Assembly (NCBI GenBank): GCA_949752735.1
Contig: OX457052.1
Location: 33,913,344-33,977,343, forward strand
Direction: 5' to 3'
Origin: Lumbricus terrestris
Taxonomy: Eukaryota; Annelida; Clitellata; Crassiclitellata; Lumbricidae
Length of the DNA: 64,000 nucleotides
Part shown: positions 44,836 through 55,727 of the stretch, in pieces
Numbering within the stretch: position 1 is the stretch's first letter
Layout: every line of letters starts with the position of its first letter
Position numbers and translations under genes: made by a program
Notes under the pieces: generated by a model
Seen by the model: the letters and a program-made list of their open reading frames with translations, nothing else
Database searches by the model: none
What the model was told of the DNA's origin: nothing

Positions 44836-44892
44836 TGTCAAGTTATTATTTACATGACTTTTAAGTGAAGTGGTTTTGAGAGTATGAGCGCT

Positions 44893-45035
44893 AGTCAACA
44901 ATGCCTGAGATAGTTCTATTATATTTTTCTATTGTCAACAATGCCTGTGATATTTCTATTATATTTTTCTATTGTCAACAATCCCTGTGATATTTTTATT
45001 ACATTTTTCTATTGTCAACAAAGCCTGTGATATGT
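44893..45035. repeat. Tandem repeat of about 40 bp, 3-4 copies
   Basis: Unit TTGTCAACAATGCCTGTGAT followed by ATTTCTATTATATTTTTCTA; the last copy is degenerate. Confidence 0.8.
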
Positions 45036-45329
45036 ATATTATATGCTGGCTATTTTGCAATGACTGCAATGCTATTTCTGTAGGAATGCATTTATTTATT
45101 TTTAGAAGAATGTGATATTTTTATACAATTGCATGAAATTTTGATAGGAAATTAAGAAGTTGTGCAAATGGTTTTGTTCATTTTTATATAGATACTTATT
45201 GAGCGTCTAACTGTGTTAAAAACTTGCTGTACACTGAAGACACTTTATAGTCTAAAAGAAACTTAAAACTGGTTTTAAATTCCTTTGTGTTGAAAAATTC
45301 AATTCACTTGTTATTGTCTTCATTCCATC

Positions 45330-45630
45330 TTCATCATTATCATCATGGTTATCATAATTGCTACCGTCATGGTTGCAATTATCGTTATCACCATGGTCCT
45401 CATTATTACTATTATCATGGTTATCATTATCGTTAGGATGATTATCGTTATTGTAATTGTTTTTGTTATGGTTATCATAATTGCTATTATTTTTTTATCA
45501 TTTGGGTCATCATTATTGCTATTATCATGGTTATCGTTATCATTATCGATATGATGGTTATCATTATCTTCATAGTTATTATCAATATTATGGTTACCAT
45601 CATGGTTATCATTATGTTCATGCTCTTCCA
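45330..45630. repeat. ATC/ATT-rich repeat block
   Basis: Irregular ATGGTTATCATTAT-type repeats. 45415-45570 matches 40640-40790 over its whole length. Confidence 0.8.
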
Positions 45631-46365
45631 ATGTCTTTTGTATTATTTTTTATCCAGCAAAACCTTTGCTATGGTACACATGCTGTTCTCAGAAAACAAT
45701 TGCTCGCATGGTTTAATATCCTACAGAATTCTTTTAATCAATCCAGCTTCCATTCAATTAGGGAATTATGTTCTATAAATTCAGCGCCTGTTTCCTCATG
45801 AACAATTATTTTTCGTGAACCATTTGTCACAAACAATTTGTCGTGACATCGTAGGGCAGACAGGGCGAGGCCATTGTGGTCAAAAGAGAAATGGTTTGAT
45901 GACCCAAATCTTGCCGGTTCATCTATATTTAGACCTATACAATAATTTTATACATCCGCTCTATGTAAATGCATTACTCTGTATAGACATCATGACAGTT
46001 TTATGGGCGAATTTAACTCAGAAGTCCAGACAGATAGGCCTATGACACGAATCAAAGCTTCAAGAACTGCCGAAGGTATTCAACAGGCATTCTCCTCATA
46101 TAATGTCCGTATAATATGTATTTATATATAATTTATAGGAGTATACTATATATATACACTGTGGTTCAAAAAAAACTAAGCCAAATTGTTTTTCATATAT
46201 CTCTACTACCTGATGACATATCACGCTAAAATTTTCCAAATATTTAGAGAATTGGACCAAGAATATGATTCCAAAATTTCATGAGATAATGTTGAACGGA
46301 TAAAAAGTTATGAATCTTTAAACTTCATATGCCGAAATTTCAGTTTACAAGCAATTTTCTGCTAG

Positions 46366-46560
46366 ATTCGATAAAAAAGTAGGCCAAACTGTTTTTCTTA
46401 CATCTCTAACGCCTGATAAAATATCACGCTAAAAGTTTCCCAATATTTAGGGAATTGTACCAAGAATAGGATTCCAAAATATCATGTCATAAATTTTAAC
46501 GGATAGAAAGATATGGTTATTTCAATTTCATCACCCGAAATATCAGTTTTCAGCAAGTCT
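46366..46560 (+). repeat. Second, diverged copy of the mariner left terminal repeat
   Basis: AAAGTAGGCCAAACTGTTTT, ATATCACGCTAAAAGTTTCC, AATATTTAGGGAATTGTACC repeat 46175-46350 in direct orientation. It abuts the transposase remnant, where the transposase N-terminal half should be. Confidence 0.75.
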
Positions 46561-46753
46561 GTTATGGTGTCCGTTGCGGTTTCGACGCTTGGTCGTTCTC
46601 ATTTAGTCTTCATTGATCCTGGAGTAAAAATTAATGGTGCCTATTATCGCGACGTTCTGCTGTCACAACATCTACCTGTAATCAGAAACCGAGCCCCAGA
46701 AGGCTGCTTTGTTTTTCAAAAGGACAGTGCCCCAGCCAAGGAAACCATCGTAA
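46553..46753 (+). pseudogene. Mariner-type transposase, central piece
   Basis: Encodes VMVSVAVSTLGRSHLVFIDP, GVKINGAYYRDVLL and VFQKDSAPAKET, with the second catalytic Asp in QKDSAPA. The reading frame is cut by the hAT insertion. The N-terminal DNA-binding part is missing. Confidence 0.82.
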
Positions 46754-46784
46754 CAGTGGCGGCGCTACGCCAGGGCATGGCAGG

Positions 46785-47195
46785 GCAAATGCCCTGCCAA
46801 AAAAGCCTTTGCCCTGGCTGTTGCCCTGGTCGTTGCCCTGCCAGAAATTTTACCCTGGGAGAATTTGTTCGGGCATATTGTTTCTTACTGTTCACATTCG
46901 TCCGCTCTCGGGCAGGGCAAAATTTCTGGCAGGGCAAAAGTTTATGAAGAGAAAAAATCTGACATTGCAATTTTCTGGCAGGGCAAAAGTTCTGGTAGGG
47001 CAAAATTCTGGCAGGGCAAAAGTTTATGAAGAGAAAAAATCTGACATTGCAATTTTCTGGCAGGGCAAAAGTTCTGGTAGTGCAAAAATTCTGGCAGGGT
47101 AATGACCGTAAAATTATGGCAGGGCAAAATTTTGACAGAGAAAAATTCTGGCAGGGCAAAAATTCTGGTGGATCAAAAGTTCTTGTAGGGAAAAT
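46785..47195. repeat. Subterminal repeat field of the hAT element
   Basis: About 20 occurrences of CTGGCAGGGCAAAA-type motifs, some within a longer tandem unit containing TTTATGAAGAGAAAAAATC. Arrays of short motifs near hAT ends are typical transposase-binding sites. Confidence 0.7.
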
Positions 47196-47419
47196 TCTGT
47201 TGCTGTGTATATCCACATTACCATATGCAACTAACAGCGTAGACCTAGCTGTCGCTTTCTTGTTTTTCAAATGAAGCGTAAGCATTTGCGGAGACATGCA
47301 ATAGACCTAGGCCTACATGTATATATCTGACTCCGTTACTTTATTTGCTGAACGCTTTGCTTTCAAAATGATACGCGAAAGAGGATTTGCAATGCTTCAC
47401 TAAGTCACCAAGATTGGTC

Positions 47420-48621
47420 CACAGGTTGGGCCATAAAAAGACCCTAAAGCTTTTTTTCCCATAATCTTGGCCAGATGTAGCCTAGTAGTTTTTAATGAAT
47501 ATTTAGGCTTAAAGAAAATTCATATTCACACATGATGGCCAGCTAGATTTAATAAATTCGTTTTTGTTACTTTTGCTGGGTCATGTTTTTGAATCGTCAT
47601 ATAACAGTGAGTGGTCTCACTAAAAGTGATATAACTTCTGTTCTGTTTGAATATTTTAATTAAGTAACATCTCAAATAATTGGTTCAAATAAACTTGTTA
47701 TTGACAGAAAATCGTTATTATTGTTTTTTTAAAAAGCAGGTACCAGCATAGCTGCACGTCGCTGTGACATCATTTAGCAAGATGACTGTTAAGTTGGTAA
47801 ATAAGGAATTTGTCTGATTAGTAGTTTTGGTTTTAAGATAATAAAATCGAAATTTCTATCAAATTAAAATGCCCAAGGTGTCGATGGCAGGCAAAATTTG
47901 TATTCATGCACTTCCTGAGCCAGGTCTTGGAGATAAAGCTATAATCGCCGCTTAATCTGATGAACAGTGATTGCAGAGAAATGAGGAGCTAAATAATTTA
48001 TTGAAATAGAGAGTTGAGAAATGTGCCGTTTATGAAAGGAGATCGGTTCAATATTACTGTACTCATTGAGAAGAACCAGTGGTTCCAAATATCCGGATTT
48101 GAACCCGATGATTTTATCAACAGTGGGGAGCTATTGCTCGAGAAATACCTCAATCTGCAGCCAAAACCAAGAACGATAAGACTGAAAATTGATGCTCACA
48201 TTGGAGCTGATTGGGACGATTTATTCCTGGAACACATCAATCACCAAGTCCATTAAAAACTGTGCAAAAGACTCAAAACAAGTGTGGGCATTGTTGGTGG
48301 ACATTGAGCACAAGATGTGGTGTAGGCCTACTATCACGTTCATATGATAACAATAATATTATTATTTGAGATGAGACTTATAAAAAATCGTTTGTTGCTA
48401 CTTTATGTTGCATTATGTTTTTGAATCGTCAAAGAGTCGGTTATCTCACTAAAAGTGATATAACAGTTGTTTTGTTTGAAATATTGCGGTGAAATCTGGC
48501 CACGTACTCTGCGTAAATAGTTAGGAATAGTCTTTAAGCCTGTATAAAATTTGATTATTTTTTTACTTCTGGCTAGGATAATGGCAAAAACCTTAGGGGC
48601 TCTTTTTATGACCCATCCTGT
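47420..48621 (+). mobile_element. Second mariner-type relic, nested in the hAT element
   Basis: The left end ACAGGTTGGGCCATAAAAAG and right end CTTTTTATGACCCATCCTGT are inverted repeats; the distance of 1.2 kb is standard for mariner. Around 48085-48105 the bases read YPDLNP, and around 48280-48305 LKTSVGIVGGH followed by a one-base loss before IEH, the usual C-terminal mariner signature. Stops and frameshifts abound. A related piece is at 57603-58190. Confidence 0.75.
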
Positions 48622-48879
48622 ATAAAGATTCTAAGATTTGCTTTTCAAATCTCAAAGTGTTCGGTTTCATAACTTCGCCCATTTGATACTCTGACCAGCC
48701 AACCCTAATGGTGTAAGGTACGGTAGGTGATTTATGGCATGCACGGTAGCGCAAAATTATAGGCCTTTGTGAGCCCGTACTACCGAACATGCGACTCGCC
48801 TTCTGCCCTGGTTACTTGTGTGACTGCCCTGGCAATGCCCTGGCTACAAAAAGTGTCTGGCGCCGCCACTGCATCGTAA

Positions 48880-49173
48880 TGCTCACAAGAGACGCCAGAC
48901 TTCATTTCTCCCACATTATGGCCTCCGAACAGCCCAGATTTGAATCCTGTCAACTATAAAGTGTGGAGCGTGATGCAAGACCGAGTCTACCAGACAACAA
49001 TCCATGATATAAGCGATCTGAAGCAACGCTTGTTGCAAGTGTGGGATGGCCTGGACCAGAGGATAATCGACGTTGCTGTTGCCATTGCAATAGCGTCAGC
49101 GCTTCCAGCTAGGCTTGCGTGCAAGCAGGAGGAGGACATTTTGAGCAGCTTATATAATGAAATAATCAAACCA
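48880..49173 (+). pseudogene. Mariner-type transposase, C-terminal piece
   Basis: Continues the interrupted gene after the hAT element, with one frame change before NPVNYKVWSVMQDRVYQTT and DLKQRLLQVWDGLDQRIID. The bases just before read as PDLNP, the third catalytic Asp motif. Confidence 0.8.
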
Positions 49174-49493
49174 TACTGTTGGAATCATATTGTTAGTTCA
49201 ATTATCTACATATCTGGAAAATTTCAGAATGATTAATTATCAGGCCATAAAGATAATGAGAAAAGTTAGACTTACATTTTATTGAATCTAACAGAAAATT
49301 GCTTGTAAACTGAAATTTCGGCATATGAAGTTTAAAGATTCATAACTTTTTATCCGTTCAACATTATCTCATGAAATTTTGGAATAATATTCTTGGTCCA
49401 ATTCTCTAAATATTTGGAAAATTTTAGCGTGATATGTTATCAGGCATTAGAGATAAACGAAAAACAATTTGGCTTAGTTTTTTTTGAACCACG

Positions 49494-49496
<3 letters not shown>

Positions 49497-49560
<64 letters not shown>

Positions 49561-49582
49561 GCATGTATTATATGTATGTATA

Positions 49583-49669
<87 letters not shown>
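49497..49669. repeat. TA and GT microsatellites
   Basis: (TA)n at 49497-49559 begins at the target TA of the mariner element; (GT)n at 49585-49669. Confidence 0.92.
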
Positions 49670-49672
<3 letters not shown>

Positions 49673-50083
49673 TGCAGTAACTGTTAACATGATGTACCGG
49701 TAGTTGCAGGCCTGCATAGTTAAAATTTCTAACCCATAAACCCTGTGTTCGCAAAGTCTAGGCTATATGTATACATGTGAATGCCTATAATTAATACTCA
49801 TGTATGTACGTATGTTATGTAACTATGACATTGTATGTAGCCTATAATATTATGCAAATGTTCAGGTCGTATGGGTTCGTATGCTAATAATATACTGTAT
49901 TTTATTGAATAAACTTTCCGGTCGATTGTTGCAGTGTCCTTGGTGTTGGCAGTGAACGGTATAATTCGCTGCAGCAATGTCGAACTTTTATTGTACGGGC
50001 ACGATTCTCGTAGGCATAGCCTACTGGGAAAATCATGTGTCTCTTAGGCCAGTTTTTTAAAGATATGTTGTTGTCTTTTCTAG

Positions 50084-50201
50084 CTCTGTGGTGAAAATTG
50101 AAAGCGCCTGCTACACAGGTCGTTGCTACTACACCTATAGTGCTGCCATCTACAATTTACGGTACAGCTCTCCTTCGGTGGAAGAGGCTGAAAGTCAGTG
50201 A
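50084..50201 (+). CDS. Possible orphan 3'-terminal exon
   Basis: A strong acceptor (ttgtcttttctag) is followed by a 38-codon frame starting SVVKIESACYTGRCYYTYS and ending in TGA at 50199-50201. The composition looks coding, but no partner exon is recognised and I do not know the family. It may be a gene relic or chance. Confidence 0.2.
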
Positions 50202-50231
50202 AAGATTACTTATGGAGAGATCGGGAGAAGA

Positions 50232-50644
50232 CGTCTGTGTGTCTGTCTGTCTGTCTGCCTGTCTGTCTGTCTATCTGTATGTCTGTCTTTCATCTATTTG
50301 TCTGCGTGTCTGTCTGTCTGCCTATCTGTATGTCTGCCTGTCTGTCTATCTGTATGCCTGTCTTTAATCTATTTGTCTGCGTGTCTGTCTGTCTGTCTGT
50401 CTATCTGTATGTCTGTCTGTCATCTATCTGTCTGCCTGCCTGCCTGTCTATATGTATGCCTGTCTGTCTGCCTGCCTGTCTGTCTGTCTGCCTGCCTGTC
50501 TATCTGTATGTCTGTCTTTCATCTATTTGTCTGCGTGTCTGTCTGTCTGTCTGCCTGCCTGCCTGTCTATCTGTATGTCTGCCTGCCTGTCTATCTATGT
50601 CTGTCTGTCATCTATCTGTCTGTCTGTCTGCCTGTCTATCTGTA

Positions 50645-50693
<49 letters not shown>

Positions 50694-50696
50694 GAT
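50232..50696. repeat. CTGT/CTGC tetranucleotide array
   Basis: More than 460 bp of CTGT with CTGC, CTAT and CTTT variants and a higher-order pattern (CATCTATTTGTCTGCGTGTC recurs). All frames stay open but this is low-complexity sequence, not a gene. Confidence 0.92.
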
Positions 50697-50699
50697 TGA

Positions 50700-51499
50700 A
50701 CCAGCTTACGTCGAAAGCGTTGGTGAATGATGACTGAGATCTTAAGTTTCACTGAACTGTCGACAGCATCTACTCTAGACTGTAATCCATACGATTCCGT
50801 ACGAAAGCAGAACAAAGGGTCACCTGCAGAGAGAGAGAGAGAGAGAGACCGCTCAGAACCAGCTGCCCCATGACCCCCTCCCCCCCATCCCAAGGGCGCC
50901 CGCAGAGATCTGTGCACCTCAGGCAAAACACGATGGTCACGGTTTAAGTAGGAAATTAAGTGCATATGTCATTGTGACAGGTATAATTTTTTTACAGATG
51001 TTTCAAAATGTTCGTTTTTCAGTTTCGTTTCGTGCGTCAACAGTACGAAGAATTTCTTTAAGCCAAAAATTAGTAGTTAAAATTTAACTTTAAAAAAGGT
51101 GTCTATTTCCAGATCGAAAATTATCCTTTCCTCTCAAGTACCGCAGTGCGGGGCCGGTGTCACGAAATAGAGTATCACTCGTATTAATCGTATCCCCCCC
51201 AATGAAGAGAAGTCTAAAAAGCCACTTCTGCCTGTATTTACTCTTCTTCCTCCATATGCATCGTTTCGTTCACTTTTCTTACTTCTCTCCGTTATTATAG
51301 TTTGTGCATTCTTTTGCTTTCTCCTAATTCTACCATACAATTATATATAGGCCTAATATTTATTATATATATATATATATATATTATATATTATATAGAC
51401 CCTATGTATTATATATTATATAAATATGTATTATATTGTCTGACCACGAAATTTCTCAATTTCTTCCTTCAGCTTCTCTCTCCCTCCCGTATGCATGTA

Positions 51500-51532
<33 letters not shown>

Positions 51533-51570
51533 CATACATGCAGACACACTTATAGACAGCCAGAAGCCAC
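50700..51570. other. No recognised gene
   Basis: GA microsatellite (50827-50847), AT-rich repeats (51362-51425), and an ACAG array (51503-51532). 51153-51235 is a partial copy of the GCCGGTGTCACGAAA element complete at 58947-59417. Confidence 0.5.
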
Positions 51571-51574
51571 ATAT

Positions 51575-52376
51575 ATAAGATAAGATAAGATAAGAATATT
51601 CTTTAATATACCAATTGCTATCCGCATTTTGGTGTACATACAAAGTATAATAAACAAACGTACATAATTTATGCACGAGATCAATGTCAAAGTCAAATGT
51701 CAATGTGTTTTAGAATAGCATAAAATCCTAAGTCCAAATCCAATATAAATTTTAAAAAGAAGTTCTTTTTATGACGAACAATGTATTCTACACTTTGGTT
51801 TATATGGTATTATATTTAAATACGATAAAGCATCCTTGTTATAAATGATTTCCTCGTTAGGTTGTCCGCCCTAGGAATGATTCGGTCATGTAGTCTTGGC
51901 CTCATGGAATAAGGCTGGGGCCTCAATGGTGGGAGGAGTGGGTTCAATACATGTCCTGGATTAAGTAGGAGGGCAGCGAAGAGCCTCCCGTCCGCCGTGC
52001 TACACAGAGCCTCGAATGTAGGATTGTCCTCAGGAAGGTAGTTCATTCGGATCAAACGGTCCAATATGGCCTGCAGTCTGCCGCGTTCCTGTTGCCCTGC
52101 AAAGCCCCACCATGCCGGGGCCGCATATAACATGCGTGCCACTGTGGTCATCCTACAAACGTCATGCAGGCTTGGTCCCTTGAGGCCGTGTGCAGTCATG
52201 ATTCGCAAGGCATAAAGCGACTGTCTTGCCTGGATGCATATTCGCCTGATATGGGCTTCAAACCCTAGGTTTTCAGTCACGACAACCCCTAAAATCGTCA
52301 TACTTTGGACCCGAATAAGACCCGGAATCTCTGCTGGTCCTATAGACAGCCAACCTGCAGCCAGACAGCCAGCCAA
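51575..52376 (-). mobile_element. LINE family D 3' part (minus strand)
   Basis: On the minus strand 52376-51816 encodes a LINE reverse-transcriptase C-terminal region: LGVVVTENLGFEAHIRRICI, MLYAAPAWWGFAGQQERGRL, FEALCSTADGRLFAALLLNP, LHDRIIPRADNLTRKSFI, then a stop. The element ends in a (TTATC)n tail at about 51575-51593. 5' truncated. Confidence 0.78.
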
Positions 52377-53061
52377 ACAGACAGACAGACAGACATGACA
52401 GACACACAGACAGATAGATTATAGGAAATGATTTACCTAGAATAAATCAGACTTTGGGTCAACCTTGGCTCAAGATCTGACACGACTCTGCAGCTGTAGT
52501 CTACTTATATATACACACATTTATATACATATATATACATATATATAATATATAATATAATATATATGTATATAGAAGCCTATCTTTGCAAATACTTAAA
52601 CAGATTAAACTGAAGATTTCGTTGGCTTAACCACGACTGAAACTCTGCTTGCCCAAAGATATTCACTCAGGGATTTAGCGACGAAGATAGAGAAAACCCT
52701 CATCCACCACCTGCTACCCCACACACCCGTAACAGAGCCCTTCACATTGATAAACCTAAAGGGCCTAACCCACTGATCGTGACGTTCCATTCTCGTTCTT
52801 ATCGTATTATACGGTCCCTGTTGCGGAACCAGCGTCGACCGGGTCATTCGCATTAGAATATTACCATAATACTTCGAATGCTGACCTGACCGATTCGCTT
52901 GGCTGATCAACCGGTCGCTTTCTGCACGAAATACGAAATCTTTGAACGGCTGATTTTATGGCAGAATAGTCGCAGAATGCAACAGACGTTCGCTCGGTCG
53001 TTTGGTCGGGCCACGATGACATCGACGCGTGAGTACGTCGTGCACACTTTGCTGTTCGCTT

Positions 53062-53427
53062 CAGGGCTGTTTTAAAGGAATTTTTTAACTGCACAACCAC
53101 TTCTTTCCTTTCCCATCTTCATGGGCGGAGTTTGGTTTCCGTTCCTGGGGGGGTGGTTGGGGGGCGGGCTAAAACCTTATTGGGGCTAAACCGGGGAAAA
53201 GATACCATTTGCATGGTGAAAAAAATGAATCTGGGTCTTCTTGGGGGGCTTAGCCCCTCTAGCCCCTGATAAACTCCGCCCATGCCCATCTTCTATGGTA
53301 AATTACTTCCAATCGGATAACAACGGCCTTTTTTGCTAGTCCTAGCTGCACAGAAGTGCTTCTACAACTGCACAAATCCATTTAAAACTGCACATTTTGT
53401 GTAGAACTGCACGTTAAAAAAGCCCTG
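53062..53427. mobile_element. hAT-type MITE, family F, host of a nested MITE
   Basis: Ends CAGGGCTGTTTTAA and TTAAAAAAGCCCTG, flanked by a perfect 8-bp duplication GTTCGCTT at 53054-53061 and 53428-53435. A second MITE sits inside at 53120-53284. Confidence 0.85.
53120..53284. mobile_element. hAT-type MITE, family E (165 bp), nested
   Basis: Perfect 14-bp ends CATGGGCGGAGTTT / AAACTCCGCCCATG, flanked by a perfect 8-bp duplication CCCATCTT at 53112-53119 and 53285-53292. Confidence 0.9.
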
Positions 53428-53439
53428 GTTCGCTTATTT

Positions 53440-53550
53440 GATACAGCGCTCTTGAATCAGCTGGCGCCGCAATTGACTTTCGTGTGGCGCTTTATAAATT
53501 TGCCGCTTTAGAAGCTTGAGGTTCACACGATAATTACGATTTCAGATGGC
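53440..53550 (+). repeat. Interspersed repeat family G, copy 1
   Basis: GCGCCGCAATTGACTTTCGT, GTGGCGCTTTATAAATTTG and ATTACGATT correspond to 61096-61163 (GCTTTCGAGTGGCGCTTTAG, ATTACGATTACGATG). Probably a LINE 3' end. Confidence 0.5.
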
Positions 53551-53754
53551 CTATATATTCGAATAACGAGGCATTTATTGTTCAACCATCACGTTGCTAA
53601 CATTGTGTGCTGCAATTGGTGGAATTTGTTTAAAAGGACCACGCCATAATTGTTGCTTGGTTCCACGTGTGTGCAGGGGCTCCCAGTGGAAGCTTTCCTG
53701 GTGTACGAACATAATTTGCATGCACTATGCAGATAGAATACCGGTACGAACTGG

Positions 53755-54004
53755 CAAGGCCGTAGCCAGGATTTGATTTTGGGGGGTGTTTCACTCACCA
53801 ATTTCCCTTCCCAAAAAAACTGATGACCTTTATTTAGCCATCCGGCATTTTGTTTTTTATCCATTTTTCCATTTCGGGGGGTGTTTTCATGGTTTTATTT
53901 AATAGTTTTTACATCATGTGCTCGTAAATGCATTCTATTATTTTTTACATTTTCCATTGGGGGGGGTGTTCAAACACCCAAAACATCCCCTAGCTACGGC
54001 CTTG
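53755..54004. mobile_element. hAT-type MITE, family A, short copy (250 bp)
   Basis: Ends CAAGGCCGTAGC and GCTACGGCCTTG (perfect inverted repeats), flanked by a perfect 8-bp duplication CGAACTGG at 53747-53754 and 54005-54012. Internally shortened and in opposite orientation relative to 1902-2421. Confidence 0.9.
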
Positions 54005-54012
54005 CGAACTGG

Positions 54013-55727
54013 CATTTCTCTGTGATCTGCTACGTCAGCAAGAATGCGTTCAACTTACTACAGCAAAAGACCGCTGAAATGGATTTAAGCTATAGCACCG
54101 GGGACGAGAATGATTTTAATCTCGATAAATGCAGCTTTGGATGGATCCGATTTGACCAGGGTCTATGACAACAGAGGCCGTTACCCTGGACAGAAATTTG
54201 CTCGGCGTACTACAGCACTTAAGAGCAAGGTACTGAACCAGTTTTATAACGGTGTTTAAGACAATGATTGGGCATTATTGACCTAGAGACCATTAGAAGC
54301 AGAACTATGTCTACTTCCAATCAAAAATCAAAATTAAGTCTAGTCTAATTATCTAATCCTACTTAATCTTATTCAGTCTACTCTAATCTGTCCAATTCTA
54401 ATCAATTCTATTCCATTCCATACAAATCCGTATTCTATTCTAATCGATGCAGTTCAATTCTATTCCATTCCGCTATAATGTTCTATGTTTACTTAATCCC
54501 ATTCTGCCCTAAATAACTTATAGAGTGTGTCACTCGAGGTGACGTACTAGGCTTAGGCTTTGGTCCTTTGGATGTGAATAGACAATCGTTTCTAAGTGAA
54601 GCAGAACGGGAACCAGCTAACAATCTGAGCTAACAATCGGGAATTCCCCAAAGAACAAGGAAGTTGAAAACTCTCGAAGTACAAAACTGTAGAGTAGAGT
54701 AGAGTGGAGTAGAATAGTTTATAATAAAATAGAGCAAAATAGAACAGAATAGAATGGAATAAAATCGAACAGAGCAGAATAGAATGAAATAGAATAGGAT
54801 AGAGCATAATATAATAGAGTGAATAGAATCGCAGACCAACACAAAATATAATATAATAGCATAATATAATAGAGTGAATAGGCCAACACAAAATAGTTAA
54901 GAAGATACGCTAAATCTAGCTAAATGAGCAAGTGGTCCCAAGTATTTTAGATACATGTAGTTCCTGGGTTTGTCCTTCAAATAAATATGTAAACTGAATT
55001 TAAATTGTTCATCTGATGTTGCCTCACGTCAGTTGACCTCTTTAAAGACTACAAAGAGAGTAACACGTACTCTGCGGATAGATCCTTGTTTAACGTCAGA
55101 TAAATGACAACAAAGACCGTTGCAGTCGACAGAAATTATTATCATATACAGTAAATATGTAAACTGAATTTAAATTGTTGATCTGATCTTGCCTCACGTC
55201 AGTTGACCTCTTTAAAGACTACAAAGAGAGTAAAACTCTACGGATAGATCCTTACAGCTAAACATAACTCATTTTTGTTAGGCTACAGCAGCACAGCTCT
55301 TGATAGGCATATTCGCAACCACGTCTAAAAGTTGGGTCCCATAGGGTGGTTGCGCCTATGTTGATAGGGTGGTGCAAAGAGGTAACTGGAGCAGTACTAG
55401 TTTCAATTTAATGACACTGCGTGACAACAAGTAAGCTTACATGCAGTTGCCACCGCCCTCCTATTTTGTTCAGACCTGAGACTGGCACCGCCACAGTAGA
55501 GCAATGGCGGAGAAAACAGAAAAATGCTGCATTTTGACTGTAACAGTTATTGTTTTTCATGCAGGGACGATTGATTCGGGTGTTTTAACGGGATAGATTT
55601 TGGGTGCGAGACTTCGGGCTCTATCCAATTTCACCGGCCTGAAACGGGTCGACCAGTGTCCGACGGGCGACGGCTACAGGGCCGGTCAAAATCCAGTCAA
55701 AATCCAGTCAAAAGGCCTGCAGTCAAA
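54013..55727. other. Spacer upstream of gene 3
   Basis: No recognised gene. TCTAATC-type pentamer repeats (54320-54470), AGAATAGAAT-type repeats (54680-54880) and a duplicated block of about 85 bp (around 54975-55060 and 55148-55230, AAACTGAATTTAAATTGTTG onward) are seen. A family E repeat lies at about 55400-55500. Confidence 0.5.

Larger units (their letters stand above)
46754..48871. mobile_element. hAT element (2118 bp) inserted in the mariner transposase
   Basis: Perfect 12-bp ends CAGTGGCGGCGC / GCGCCGCCACTG and a perfect 8-bp duplication CATCGTAA (46746-46753 and 48872-48879), the hAT hallmarks. No hAT transposase is encoded. It carries subterminal GGCAGGGCAAAA repeats and a nested mariner relic. 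Confidence 0.92.
46157..49496 (+). mobile_element. Tc1/mariner-type transposon, interrupted
   Basis: Long inverted repeats of more than 200 bp: left CACTGTGGTTCAAAAAAAAC, right end GTTTTTTTTGAACCACGGTG, matching inward to about 46375 and 49275. TA lies on both sides (46155-46156, 49497-49498), as expected for this superfamily. The inside carries two transposase pieces split by the hAT element at 46754-48871. Confidence 0.88.

Noticed and set aside
50198..50730. Cysteine-rich open frames (CLSV repeats)
   Set aside because: Translation of the CTGT array; low complexity and present in all forward frames.
51816..52376. Minus-strand 186-residue ORF as a host gene
   Set aside because: AAPAWWGF and FEALCSTADGRLF are C-terminal LINE reverse-transcriptase motifs, and the element ends in a TTATC tail.
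52605..53100. Minus-strand ORFs of 80-100 residues
   Set aside because: No recognisable domain, no splice support, and overlap with MITE-flanking sequence.
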